From contig JAGTWJ010000002.1 of NCBI GenBank assembly GCA_020064725.1, positions 3,596,001 to 3,660,000 on the forward strand: DNA of 64,000 nt, given 5' to 3'. Source of the DNA: Drechslerella dactyloides. Its lineage: Eukaryota > Ascomycota > Orbiliomycetes > Orbiliales > Orbiliaceae. The notes below the pieces were generated by a model that did not search any database, was not told the DNA's origin, and worked only from the letters and a program-made list of their open reading frames with translations. A program made the translations under genes and the position numbers. Shown one piece after another: positions 45,532-57,541 of the stretch; the first letter of the stretch is position 1, and every line of letters starts with the position of its first letter.

Positions 45532-46450
45532 TATGAATGGTGAGGTGTGGTGGTTTCGTTGCCGAAATGTATAGAGTAGATGTATTCAAACGCCGGTCGT
45601 GGACCGGAGCGAATTATGTCGAAAGCTGTCGTAACGTAACAGAAGAAACGACTTGGAACAAGTTCGCAAGCGAATGGAGAAGAGAAATGAAAAGATACAA
45701 TCCGCAACGGACAGGCAGCAATGAGAGCTAAAAGGGAAAAGACGAACGTAGGGTGATTAGAGCGTCATCCGGCGAAAACGGAGGGGGGGAGTGATGGGGG
45801 TTGGGAGGAAAGTAAGTACCGAGGACAGTCTGGCTCCCCTTGGTGGTATGGAGTGATAGGAAGATCGAGTGCTTTTTTTTTTATGATTTTAGTTGGTTTT
45901 CTATTTTTTCGAATTCGAGATTCGGTGTATTGATTCTTGGTAGTGCGTATGGAACGGCGGGTGTTTGGAAAGCTTTGTTTGTTGATTGCTCGAAGGGCTT
46001 AGAGCAGAGCAGTCACAGAGACGTAGCGAGTTTGTGAGTTTTGCAAGACGGAGTCGGAGAGGAGAGTCGGAGCGGAGGCGATGAAGATGACGACGGGAAC
46101 AGTCGTGTGAAGAAGGCGTGGAAGGTGGTGGTGGTGATGGTGGTGGTGAGAGAGAAGAGCGGTGGAGTCGTTTGAGGGAGAAAAGTGGTGATGGGGGAGA
46201 GAGAGAAGGAAAGAGAGGAAATCTGCGGGCGAGGAGGAAGAGAAAGAAGGTTTTGGGGGCGAAGAGGAAACTTTGGCGGGCGGGCGGGCGACAACGCAAC
46301 GTGTTGCGGGCAAACGGGAATGCGATCTGGTGCAATTGGAATTGGAATCGGGCAATTGCAAGACAAAGTTGCGGCGCTGACGCAAATTTGGGCTCCGGGC
46401 GGCTGGCTTGCTTATTATACAGTTCAGTTCGGCTCCGTCCAGGGTCGAGA

Positions 46451-46480
46451 CGATACGATGCGATGCGATGCGATGCGATA
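46451..46480. repeat. CGATG/CGATA pentamer microsatellite
   Basis: Six tandem units read CGATA, CGATG four times, CGATA. It is followed shortly by further ATGTGATGTGATGCGA-like sequence. Confidence 0.85.
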
Positions 46481-47829
46481 CGGTTTGATAGATAGCAGTA
46501 GCAAGCAGGTATGTGATGTGATGCGATAGGAAGGCCGGGCTATGTTGGCGGGAGTCGAGATGGCTGAGCTGGGGGACACGCCGGCTGGTTTGACCGGAGA
46601 GGGCGGCCTGCGTCGGGGCGGTGAACAAGCTTTCGCACACGGGCAATTACACAGGGCACGACGCCGACTGACGACAGTGCAAAAGTATATCTAGGCGGCG
46701 GGGGAAGTGCAAAATACAAGCTGGCAAGGTTATAGGAACGGATATATAGGGTCTGGAGAGAGGCTGTTCAATTGAATGGTGACGATGGCTTCGGGCGACT
46801 GCAGGAACGGAGCACGGGAATTATATCAGCCTGCGAGAATAAAAACCTGAAGGGACGAACGACAGCAGTAAATGAAAAAAAAGAACTTGCGATCCAAAAT
46901 GCTCTCTTTCACAGGCCAGCAGGAATGAAACCGACGGAGGGAAAGCGGCTGCTTTTTATTCCAGCACCCGCCCTTCCCTTCCGTTGGGACCGTCCTCGCT
47001 GGCCTGGCCTGGCCGGACCTGCCTGTGCCTGCCCTGCCTGCCTGCCTGCCTGGCCTCCAATTCGACCACCTGCATGCAATGCGAGCAAGGCTGGCTGGCT
47101 GGCTGGCAAGCAACTAGCTCGAAAGGCACGTCAATCAGCTAGCTCTGCCTCTGATTAGCCCTCGGCCCTGCCTCCAACCGGATTAGCTGTCTTCAGTGCA
47201 TATCGTCTGTCTGTCTGTGTGAATGTGGGTGTGGATGCGGGTGTGTGCTATGTATAAGCATGCGTTTGTATCATGTAGGTGTACATACATAGTACATGTA
47301 CATACTTTACTACTTCGAACTGCAGACGCCATGCAGCCAGCACGAAGCAGGCAAACGAACGACGACGACAAGTTCAAGTCCTCCACGGCCATCGATCCAA
47401 CCGCAGTCAACATCGCCCTGGCCAGACCAAACTAGTCGGGTACAACAGCACTAACGCTTCCTTTCTTTTGCTGTGCGGGATCGAATTCCTGCCCATGATT
47501 CGCCACCGACACGACCGCCTTTCTCGGCCGTCCCCCTCGTCCCAGTCGCCCTTGCATGGCAGGAGGGGAGAGGAAAGGCCGGAGGATCCTCTAGACACCC
47601 TCCTCGGGCACTGCCTGCCACGAACGGCCTAGGACGCTCTCGCCCTTTTCCCCCAGGCGAACCGATTCTATTCCGGCGAATGCACCACCACCGAAAATAC
47701 TCACACTAGCAGACTAACGTATAACGATCGTTGTTGTCGCCGCCGCCGGGTCAAACGGCGCAGCGCTGGTGGGATGGGCTCAAGCTAACTAACGTAACGA
47801 GGACCATGCCATGCAAGGGGTCGACTTCT

Positions 47830-47846
47830 CACACACACACACACAA
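47830..47846. repeat. CA dinucleotide run
   Basis: About eight CA units form a microsatellite in non-coding sequence. Confidence 0.75.
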
Positions 47847-48525
47847 ACGGGCAAAGGAAGGGGAGACAGAATTAAACCGCACACCATGCCCTGTCTGGTC
47901 GTCTTCCAACTTCCCCAGCCAGCATACAACCAAACAAGGTGCTGGACGTTCATGTACCATGAAATCATTGTCACGATATTGCCGTACGATCCAAGACGCA
48001 GGCTAATGCTGAAAGAATGGTGTTGCTCACGAGCGGGCTGCTGGATGCGTATGATGTCAAGCGCCTGGAGCCCCGCCTCGGCCTAGCTTGCAACAATACA
48101 GCCGGGCCTGTTAAGCTCCGTTTCGAGTGGTGATAATACCATCAATACGATCCGGCCGGAGCACGCGAGTCCTCTCGAAGCGTCTGCTGTGTAGCAGTAG
48201 ATAGTAGAGCAGAGCAGAGTAGAGTATGGAACAGCATGGTCTTCCCTCAGCCGGCCAGTACATGAACAGTCGCGCAATGCCGTGCCCAGCGTCGCAAACC
48301 CGAAGCTGAGAGTGCTCCACCGCGAGACATGTCAGGTGAGGCTCTGGAATGCCCAGTTGCCGAGAGGGGACATCGAGAGCTCGCCGGAGGATATCTCAGC
48401 ATATCGTACTCCGCACGCAGGAGGCTTCCAACCGACGGATGGCCCGAAATAATCACGGAGGCGGCGGGTGTTATACCACAACGGTATGCGTCGAAGTCAC
48501 AGCTTGTAGCCAAGGGCGCCAGTTG

Positions 48526-48564
48526 CCGTCGTCGTTCGTCGTCGTCGTCGTCGTCGTCGTCGTC
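48526..48564. repeat. GTC trinucleotide microsatellite
   Basis: A near-perfect GTC/TCG run of about 13 units has one interruption near 48535. It would read as poly-Ser, poly-Val or poly-Arg (and poly-Asp or poly-Thr in reverse) in open frames, which explains the frames seen there. It lies about 300 bp before the RBX1 ATG. Confidence 0.85.
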
Positions 48565-48864
48565 CCTCGCTGACTCAGCAGGCGCAGGATGAGTACATAT
48601 AATAATTTCGTCACGTGACACAGATCCTGCGCCGTGTTGCGGCTGCTGTCTTCTGCTGTTGGCAGAGCAGCAAGCAAGGCAGCTGCACTTTGGAGCCTCC
48701 TCCGCCAACGACGAAACAGTCACCTCCCTCCAACCTCGTCCCTCGCCTCCAACCGTCCGTCCGTCGTCCATCACCGTCAGGAATCTCCTCCATCCCGCAT
48801 TCCTCTCCCGTTGAAGCTCCCTAAACCAGTCTTCCCCACCGCATATTTCACGCCGTTTCCCGCC

Positions 48865-49711
48865 ATGGCAGACGCAGACGTCGACATGCCAGACGCAGGC
48901 CCCTCCAAGGCCGTCGCCAAGGGCAAGGGCGGGGACTCCGACGGCAAGAAGAGATTCGAAGTGAAGAAGGTAGAGCTATCCACATGCATAACATCTACAT
49001 CGCGAAGTCGCAGTCGCCATTCTGCATCTCAGCTCGATGCTAACTCTCCACCGTGTCGTCTAGTGGAGTGCCGTTGCTCTCTGGGCGTGGGACATCGTCG
49101 TTGGTAAGTCTATATACGGAGCTACCCACAAATCCACCCAGCTGTCCCACCCACAGCAGCAACATCGGGGGAAGAGCTCTGTTCAAAACTAACAATCGTG
49201 TCCTAAATCTAGACAACTGTGCCATCTGCCGAAACCACATCATGGACCTATGTACGGCAAACCCTTGCCAGCTCTCCCAATCCATGCCATGCCATAACCC
49301 ACCTCCCCCCACTCACATACATACAATCTATCCATCCCGCACATTTCTGCTCGTTTATATCCGTCGACAACCAGCATGAATGGACGAAACGAATGCAAGA
49401 CTGACGTGTCTCCCCGCCAACCGCACAGGTATCGAATGCCAGGCAAACCAGGCCAGCGCCACGAGTGAGGAATGCACGGTAGCCTGGGGAATCTGCAACG
49501 TACGTGTTTCCGTTTCTCCTCCCCTCTCCATTCCTCCGGCCAACACTTCCGGCGACACCATCTCAGAAACGCGAAGAAGCAGGCAAACTGACCTTTGTAC
49601 ATGTTTTTTTAGCATGCGTTCCATTTCCACTGCATATCGAGATGGCTCAAGACGCGTCAAGTGTGTCCGTTGGATAACAGAGACTGGGAGTTCCAAAAGT
49701 ACGGCCGCTAG
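48865..49711 (+). CDS. HRT1: RING-box protein 1, cullin-RING ligase subunit
   Basis: Rbx1/Hrt1/Roc1 is the RING subunit that docks E2 enzymes on cullins in SCF and related ligases. Five exons (48865-48969, 49064-49103, 49213-49251, 49429-49499, 49613-49711) give 117 residues. Residues 1-34 are acidic or low-complexity. The cullin-binding strand (KKWSAVALWAWDIVVDNCAIC) is fully conserved. All zinc ligands of human RBX1 are present with constant offset: Cys51, Cys54, Cys62, Cys65, Cys77, Cys84, His86, His89, His91, Cys92, Cys103 and Asp106. The protein ends DWEFQKYGR. Two exons are only 39-40 nt, and intron 3 is the longest at 177 nt. The start (CGCCATGG) is a strong context. Identity is certain. 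Confidence 0.97.
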
Positions 49712-52700
49712 CCGGCCCGGAGATCGGAACGAAGAAAAAAACCTCCCATTTAGAATCCAAAAAGTCAAACACACGCGGACACACCTCCACGACGAACGGC
49801 CGTTATATATGGAGATTGATTGGGCGTTTCCTTACATCGCTGCACGTATCGATTCTTGTATACCTGCGCGCATGCTGCAGCGCCAGCTTGGCGATATGGT
49901 CATCCGAGCACTTCCCGTAGATTCTTCCTAGATTCTTCCTTTGGCTTTTAATGATAACGACGGCACTATCACGATCTACATCGATTACATATAGTGCATA
50001 CGTAGTATACTACCAAATATAGCCCCGCTCCTCCAAAGTTCAGGACAGCCTTGTATAAATCCTCGTCTTGCAGCCGGTTCACCCACCTATCCATTTATTT
50101 TTTGTTATACGGGGATAACGAAAGAAGGCTGCCGTTTACCGGGTACAGATCTCGAAGATACGAGATGGACCCATATCCACAGATACGCACGTCTACATAT
50201 ACATCTACGTCTGTACTCAAAAGCGTGAAATCTTTACCGACGGTACCGCGAATGCCGAAGGATCAATGGAACCAAATCGAAGCACCAGGGTATGTATCCT
50301 GCAATGCAAGCGTCTACATCACATCACAGCTCGTCCGTTCGTGCATGCAGGATGTATGCATGAGAGTCCTTAATATCGTAGACAATATCATATCATATCA
50401 AATCAGATCATATCGTGTCGTATCGACTTCTGCTTCGACTTCGCGTTAAACCCGGAACGTTCTGTGGCGACGGCAGCTAGCTCTCGTCTAACGAAGCTCG
50501 TACTCGCTAGCTCAGCTAGCTGTCCCGCGTCTGTCTGTCTGTGTGTATGTCTGTAGGGATGGTAGGTAAGATGTACCAGGTATGTGTGTCTGCGCACTCG
50601 GTTGAGGTTGAATATCTCCGCGTCGGCACGGGGTAATATATATCCTCGCATGATATCAGTGCTGCAGCATCTTCTCGACCGTCCGTAGCTGAGGAGCGCT
50701 GCACTCCTGCGACAAATTTTTACAGTTCTCAGGTGGGATGGATGAGTGCTTACTCCACCTCTGCGCAGGTTGTAGCTGGCCGGTCATGGCTTACTGGCTG
50801 CAGATTGGTTCGGTTGGATTGCATGATAAGGCTTTCGTTCGCTTGCCCGCTTCGTTCGCTCGCTCGCTCGCTCGCGGACGTCCGCTTGTTTCGTTTCGAG
50901 TGGAGTCGAAGGAAGGAAGGAAGAAAAAAGAATACCTGCTTTGCAGCGTCCTATGTTCCATCCGGACTCGACTCGACTCGCCAGCCTGTCATGCATGATG
51001 GCTGCGTGGTCATAAAAAAGAACTCATTTACTCGGCTGCATGCAACTACGCCCGCACGCATGAGACCGGCTGCATCAGAGACCCCAAATTTAAATATCCC
51101 CAGACAAGAAAGCAAACCAAAGCCAAGCTGAGTATAATCTCGAGACAGCACCAAGTATGTACATACATACTCACATACATACTAAGTCTGATCAGTACGT
51201 GCGTTCTAAATAAATAAAGAGACTCCAGATCGGTTGAGTCCATGCATGACTTGAGACGGCCTGCGGTTTCGCGGCGCCCCGCCCGCCGGCTCGAGTGAAG
51301 TGAATTGAGGTATGCTACCGGCCGCTCGAGATTCGAATCGATTCGAATTCCGGTTCATCAGACAAGCCACACATATGCATGCTACGTCGCCGCCGAATCG
51401 ATGGTACCATACATGCTGAGTGCCATCTCCAGTTGCATTTCGGTCCGGTGGCGCGTGGGTGAGATATCGATCGAGACGGCCGGGTAGCGTGTGTGCGCCA
51501 CCGTACATACATGATGTTATATCGGGTCCGATCTCGTTTCGCGTGATAAACAATGGAGGTAATAGTAATATATCGCGAGGCGGTTCAGGAGCAGGATGGA
51601 CGCATGGCTGTACGTGCGGCTTGCGTCCACGAGACCTAGGTTTACAGATGGACGGGCGTGGTTATATTGGATGTGCGGTACTAGTCTGTTGCGAATGCGT
51701 CTCAGGACAAGCCGACGTCGCGATGTGGCGCTTGAGGCGCACGTACAAAACTAACTTCATGACGACCGAATCTGCAGTCTGCAGCCCGCATTGCGACTTC
51801 CAGCCGATCGATCGCGAAACGTGAGTAATCCACCAGAACAGTCATGAAACTTCTCGAGATCTCTCGCCAGTTTAGAGGGAACAGGTTAGCGTGCGCACTG
51901 TGGCTTTGGCCGGCTTGTCTCGCGGGCGTCCAGCTTCCGGTTTACATACGAGGGTATACATGCGTGGCTTGCGATACTTGTAACCGGACTGCAGTCCATC
52001 GTCAGAGAGATCGAGGGCTGTAACGCGCACGACTCATGCTTGCTTGCTTTGCTTGCGCGCGTGCATGCATGCATGGAGTGTATCAGAAGTATGCATGGTG
52101 AGCTGAGATCGAGATATTACGTCACGCTACGGACGGCTCGAGGCTTCATGCGTCCCCGGCGCTTATCTTATCAACGGCTTCGGGATACCTGCGAGGACGT
52201 CCTTGGTCTCGGGGACGCCATCGCAATACAGGGCCGCATCGAATGATGCTGTCATCGTGCACAGCCGCCGCACTGCCATATTGAGACTAAACGTAACGTC
52301 CACACGCATACGAGCAAGTAACTACCGTTCGTCATCGATTTATCTGCTGCCGCGGAATACAAATCCATTGTTCTCCATTTACTACATGAAATGAAAAAGT
52401 GTAACGTAACAGAAACAGGGAAAAAAGCCGTAGAGTATATAAAAAAACAATTCTTAAGCGGATAAAAGAGGATGGATGGAAGGGAGCCCATGACCGACGG
52501 TATCGATTGACTGTATACAGAGAAGGGAGGCGGGCAGTCGGACGGGACGGGTGTTTCGAATCATCGTCCGTCCCGGATTGTAGTGGCGAGATGATGCAAT
52601 CATGTCGTACGCACGTAGCGGTTGGTTATTTATATGGTGAAGACGGCCGGGGAGGAAAAGATGTATGTAATTTCCGTTGTCCGAGATAGAGGGAGCGGAC

Positions 52701-52856
52701 GAAGGAGGATATGGAGAGAGGTATGGCGATGATGACGAGATAGAGTTCATTCATTACCATGCATAAGGACGCTCGTGATTAGGGTACTCGCGGGTGGGCG
52801 TATAAAAATAAACGGTAAACGACATAATGCAAGAAGAGAAGAAAGGAACAAGCGAT
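49712..52856. other. Convergent intergenic region between RBX1 and eS1
   Basis: This is about 3.1 kb with only short frames. It contains repeated TGTCTGTC, GCTCGCTCG and ATACATAC-like stretches and a 22-bp alternating purine-pyrimidine tract at 52054-52075. The ends should hold the two 3' UTRs. No gene is supported. Confidence 0.55.
52054..52075. repeat. Alternating purine-pyrimidine tract
   Basis: A 22-bp strictly alternating run (TGCGCGCGTGCATGCATG and onward) combines CG and TG/CA steps, the pattern most prone to Z-DNA. It lies in the intergenic region 0.8 kb past the eS1 stop. Confidence 0.6.
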
Positions 52857-53903
52857 TTACACCGTTTCCAGGACCTTCTCCTTGAATTCCCGCTCGACCT
52901 TCTGGCCGCTGTCGTCGGTTGTGGAGTCGCCGTGGAGGCCGAGCAGGGCGCCCAGGTCGAACTTTGGCGCCTTCAGCAGCTTGACCTTTCGGACGTGGAC
53001 CTGGAAAGGGATGTTAACGTTTTGCTTATAATCTCGATGCTATTGGAAAGAAGATGTGGCTATGGGGTACGTACGTCCTTGAGGGGGTAGATGGACTGTG
53101 CAGCCTTCTCGATCTCACGCTCGATGACCTCGGGGATCAGCTTGGTGGTGAGCTGGGCCAGGGTGCAGCTGGAGGCCTCCCGCTGGATGATCTCGACCAT
53201 CTTTTTCCGAATGGCGCGGATCTGGGAGGACTGTGCGTAGGTGGTCTTCTTGATCTGGTTCGGCCGCCGGCTGGTGAAGCCGATGGCGAACAGTCGCAGG
53301 AGGTAGTCGTCGGTCGTCTTGACGGTGACGTTGGCTTCAATCAGGGTCTGCCACTTGCGGACGAGCGAGCGGAGCTTGTCGGAGGTGAAGTCGAGGCCGT
53401 GGAAGTTGGTCAGGCAGTTCTTGCCCTGGACTTCGTCCGTGCGTAGCTTGATCTTGCGGAACGAGTGGCCCTCGTCCTTCTGGAGGTCGGCAAGGGAGAC
53501 TTCGAAGACGCGGCCCTTGAGGGCGTCGTTGGCGTTCTTCAGACCGGTGGTTCGGTTGACGAGGGTCTTTCCGGCACTGGAGGGGTGAAATTTGTTTAGT
53601 TCGAGGTTCTGCTTGTCTCTGGGTTCGTGATCTGGTGGTGTGCACTCACTCTCTGACCTGGAACATCGACGGGGCCTTCAGGTTGTACCAGTCCTTGTTC
53701 TTGAACGGGTCGACGGTTCTAGAGCGTGATTCCGTCAGCATATCGGCCTTAAGAATGACATTCGATGCGTTCTCGACCGTACCTCTTCTTGAGACCCTTC
53801 TTGCCCTTAGATAAACGCTTGTTCTTGCCTCTGCACACATATCCACATATCAGCCTCCATCGCTCGTGATTCGTCGGGACTTGCGGCAGACATACACTGC
53901 CAT
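52857..53903 (-). CDS. RPS1: 40S ribosomal protein eS1 (S3a)
   Basis: eS1 lies on the platform of the small ribosomal subunit near the mRNA exit. Five exons in transcript order are 53896-53903, 53783-53830, 53650-53718, 53075-53576 and 52857-53000, giving 256 residues, exactly the usual length. The first exon has only eight nucleotides (ATGGCAGT). Splicing gives MAVGKNKRLSKGKKGLKKR, then VDPFKNKDWYNLKAPSMF, DAGKTLVNRTTGLKNANDALKGR and LRLFAIGFTSRRPNQIKKTTYAQ. The end is FDLGALLGLHGD...EFKEKVLETV. All phases close. No snoRNA boxes (C and D) are recognisable in the four introns. A double GATA site lies about 190 bp upstream. Confidence 0.97.
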
Positions 53904-54091
53904 TTTGGGTGGATGATCAGGATTCGCAGGATGTCGAGTCTGGAAAGGTCGGCGCGAACCGGGTGTGTCGTCGGGGCGGTGATGCTGATGTTGAGGTTGA
54001 TCGAGAATTCGAGATGCTGGCGAAAGCTGTCGTCCCACAACCCACAGGCCAAGGCCGCCCAATTTTGCTTCAAGGGTTTGGGCAGGTGCCC

Positions 54092-54101
54092 TTATCTTAT
54101 C
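54092..54101 (-). promoter_or_regulatory. Tandem GATA motif upstream of eS1
   Basis: The minus strand reads GATAAGATAA, two HGATAR-like cores in tandem about 190 bp before the eS1 ATG. GATA factors (AreA or SreA type) bind such doublets in filamentous fungi. The role at this gene is speculative. Confidence 0.3.
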
Positions 54102-57100
54102 AGTTCGCGACAAACATAGATCTAATCACGTGATCATATGTCGACAACACATTCTGGTCTCGTGCAACGCCAACGTCTTGGACAACGCCCCTCTTTCTCG
54201 AAGGGCCCTGTCAACCTCCACAGCTGCACAGCTGTTCTGGATGGAATACAGGTACGCACTCGCTGGCACCTTTCCTTCTTCGATCAGGAAACACGAGCCT
54301 CCGCCGCACGAGACTACTCCGCTGTGCTCACCCGTCTATATCGTCAATGCTAAGATCAGCGATTCCGATATTACCTGTACAGCCGTTGTTATAGCTCTCA
54401 TATCCTAAAGCACCTTGCTTGTCAGTTAAGCAGTACAGTCCCCTCCCTTGTCTTTCCCCCCTATCAGCATAGCATCTCCACCGAGAAGCGAGCCCGAGAT
54501 GAAGGTTGACATCATGAAAGCTTATACATTATAGCTTAAGTGTGGCTTCCCAGGCGAACGCCAGCCCTTAACCTTGAAGCCTCCACCCGTTCGGCTGTCA
54601 GGATGGCCTCCTCCACCTCGATAAGATTTGAAGATTGGCCCAATTTCAGAAACAATGTCCCGAATATCTCCGCATGGTCCATGTGTGTACAGATATTCGA
54701 TAGTCTGCTCCTCCCCTTGCCCTCGGGTTTGCATCCGGACACACTACAATGCGCGCGCTCTGTGCTTTGCCAAACTGATTTGCGAATTCTTACTAAAGGA
54801 TGTTAAGAGATTCGATTGCTGGGATGGACCTGGGTCCCTTGAGAGGCCGAAGCGAGGATGTGCCTCCATAGGGCAGGCAATCTTGACGTTGAATACGGCA
54901 AGATGACCACGATGAGCATCATGCGTGTCAACGACACTCGACGAATCGGGAACTTCATCTCCGTCCCGCTTTCTGCCCAGCCCCGCGATATCGATCCAAG
55001 CTTGGGTTTTAGCAATCGATAACGTTTTTTTGAGTTTGGTTTGTTCACACCCTCTCTCTATTTCTCTCTCTCATGCACCTCTCATACCTCTCGTCACTTT
55101 CGCATTTCTGCATTCACCCCCTCACCACCTGTCCAACAATTTGGAAACCGACATGGTTGCCCGCTATAACGTTAACTGACGTGGTGTGTGTTGTCGTTCA
55201 GGCTGCTCCGATTAGGAGACCAGAGCTAAGCTATAGCAAACACAATTAAGAACTCAAAAGCAACAAGGAAAAAGCTTACAAGAAATCTGGCGGTTTAATT
55301 GCAATAATATAAGAAAATAATGAGTGCCACCAGAGCCTTCCCCACATCGGTCGCGCTCAGGAAGGTTTTGGCGAAATGCGCAGATGAGCTTTGTTCGGAC
55401 CTCAGCTCTTGAGGACACTAGAACAATCTTTATTCATCGTTGCACTTTATTCTTTCGTATCGCTTCTCGATTTGTGGAAGCGATGACAGAAACTCTACCC
55501 AGCGCTGTCGGTTGTCAGCGCAATCTCTGCTAAATGCAGCGGATATACAGCAGGCAGCGCAATCTGGCAGTGGATAGGGTTCCGAGATAAACAAGATACC
55601 ACCCCTCTTTCTCCTGGTTTTTCTATTAGGAAAACCGTTGGCAGATCGAAATGGGATGGCAGGTCGGATGCACCCTATCGGGGTTTTGTGGTTCGCGAGC
55701 TCACATGACATCCAAATTGGCTTCCAAGAGAGCCGTTTTGTGCTGGGAGAGTCACCGCAATTAAAAAGGGTTGAGTGAGAGGCGACGTTGACGAACGGGT
55801 ATCATGCATCCCGTTCGAAAAGAAGAAGAAAAAAGGTTGACCGATTTCCCAGCCTTCTTGTTTCGGGCAGATACGGTCGATATCTCTGATACTTTGGGAC
55901 TCTGGGCGGCAAGGACAAAGCGGTCGCCTGTCTGCGATCGTAGATTTGTGGCGGCTCGGGAGTGCCGCATTGAGCAGCCATACCTGTGTGCATATGCCGC
56001 ATCAGCATCACCGCAAGGTCGGCAGCCTCATTCGCGATGGTGAATCAAGCGCCAGACCTCTCACAGCAGCATCTCACATCGGTTTAGTGGTACGAGCTGA
56101 TCTGTGTCGGCAGGAAATGTCGCACTCGAGTAGTGAGGAAGAAAAATGAGATTCGAGGGGCCCAATGTTTCGGAGGCGAAACGCACCCACACCGATAGAC
56201 GTACATGGGAGGTACCGCCCCGGTATGCATCTGCAGGCAGCCACACGGAAACGGTACACTACAGGTACACGGACGCTACCTGAAAACCAGGCCGGTAGAC
56301 CCCTCATCGTTGGTACACCGTCGACCGCACTGTTAACATCCGACGACGTTGGCAACAGCCGGCGGCCAGAGATCCTACCAGGAGCGGCTTTGACAGCCCG
56401 TCCTTTTCGCAAAACCGACTCCAGAGGCGGCTAACCTTCTTGCGTCCACCGCGCACACACTCACTCGCCAGAGCGAAGGGCAGGCCAGCGGGTCCTGAAA
56501 GGCAAAAGAGCGAGAACACAATTTCTTATTAATATTTTTCTCGTTTTCTTTCGCTCTTCCCCTCTCTTTTTCGATTCCCTGCGACAAAGCAAAATCCACT
56601 AGGACACCCACCACAATTTTAATGGGAACCCTGCATGACTGTGAGCCCTCCCGGGTCTGCTAATCTGCAAGATACCTTGCTCATATTTATAGATTGCGTG
56701 CGCCACAGCAAGTGCCGTAAACAACCACCTTTCTCTTCTCTTCTCTTCGACCCAGAGCGAACATTTTTTTGGCTGCACCCGCCTTTCTTTGACCGCAGAA
56801 GGAGCAAGAAGAACCGGATCTTCAGGGCACATCGTCGTCATCCAGTGGATTGCCTCCCTCGACACCTCGTCGGTTGTCGGTCGACTTGCCGGCTGCGGTT
56901 GGTTCCAGGTAGCAGCCGTCCGACTTCTTGTTTTTTTCTGTGTGGCCGGAGACGTGCTAGACGTGCGCTTCGGCGGGCTAACATACCGGACAACTGGCTT
57001 AGACAGTCGGTTCAGTCAGTCAGACAGACGGACGGTCCAGGTCACTGTCACTGTCACCACATCGCCCCATCTTTTTCGCAGAGGCGCTGAGGGCCCTCCT

Positions 57101-57435
57101 CCTTCCATGAGCAAGGCGATCTTCTGACCTGATCCGACTTGCAGGCCCCCCCTCTCGCCATTTTGCTTTTTCCGTTCTTCTCGTCCTCATTTTTCGTTCA
57201 TTTCTTTTCTTTTTTGATTAGTGTTTTTTTCTTCCCTTCGCTTTTTACCTATTGCTTGTTTTTTCTTTTTCGTTTCGCCGGAGCTTCTTTCGTTCTTCTG
57301 CCTCTGCTTCTGCTGCGTCGCTATATCGCTTCTGTCCGGCTGGTTCCTCTCAGCGCACCTTGCGGGCCATCCGTCAGTCATCCATTCGGTCAGTCAATCA
57401 ACCTCATTCAGTTCGTCACCTCGCCGTTGGGCCGG

Positions 57436-57460
57436 GTTGGATTGGATTGGATTGGATTGG
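57436..57460. repeat. ATTGG pentamer repeat
   Basis: One GTTGG unit and four ATTGG units are in tandem. The array also presents CCAAT on the minus strand four times, so it could act as a cluster of CCAAT boxes for the gene at 58201. Confidence 0.8.
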
Positions 57461-57478
57461 ACCATTGACCTGCTCTGG

Positions 57479-57541
57479 CACTTGCACTTGCACTGGCGCT
57501 GGCACTGGCACTGGACCCGACCCCCCATCCCATCCCATCCC
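57479..57541. repeat. Hexamer (CACTTG/CACTGG) and CATCC repeats
   Basis: Degenerate hexamers of CACTTG, CACTGG and CGCTGG type are followed by C-rich CATCC units. They adjoin the ATTGG array and form a 100-bp block of three different tandem repeats. Confidence 0.65.

Larger units (their letters stand above)
45532..48864. other. Divergent upstream region between the PNRC-motif gene and RBX1
   Basis: This is about 3.3 kb. From 45.9 to 46.4 kb the plus strand is extremely purine-rich, that is, CT-rich in the sense of the PNRC-motif gene, suggesting its promoter or leader. Overlapping Ser/Pro/Leu-rich minus frames there are compositional. CTGC, CA and TCG microsatellites are scattered to the right. 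No gene is supported. Confidence 0.55.

Noticed and set aside
45901..46646. Minus-strand frames of 117-215 codons rich in Ser, Pro and Leu
   Set aside because: They are translations of a CT-rich tract, overlap each other in all frames and lack any domain; a leader or promoter is more likely.
48526..48564. GTC repeat considered as a coding poly-amino-acid tract
   Set aside because: Open frames exist on both strands only because of the repeat; no flanking protein similarity.
54130..54408. 92-codon plus frame with RRALSTSTAAQLF, resembling a mitochondrial presequence
   Set aside because: No downstream exon with a recognisable domain could be joined, and a second frame overlaps it.
56635..57127. 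Overlapping plus frames of 112-151 codons upstream of the coiled-coil gene
   Set aside because: Low-complexity Arg/Ser/Cys content, no family match, and no splice chain to the gene at 58201.
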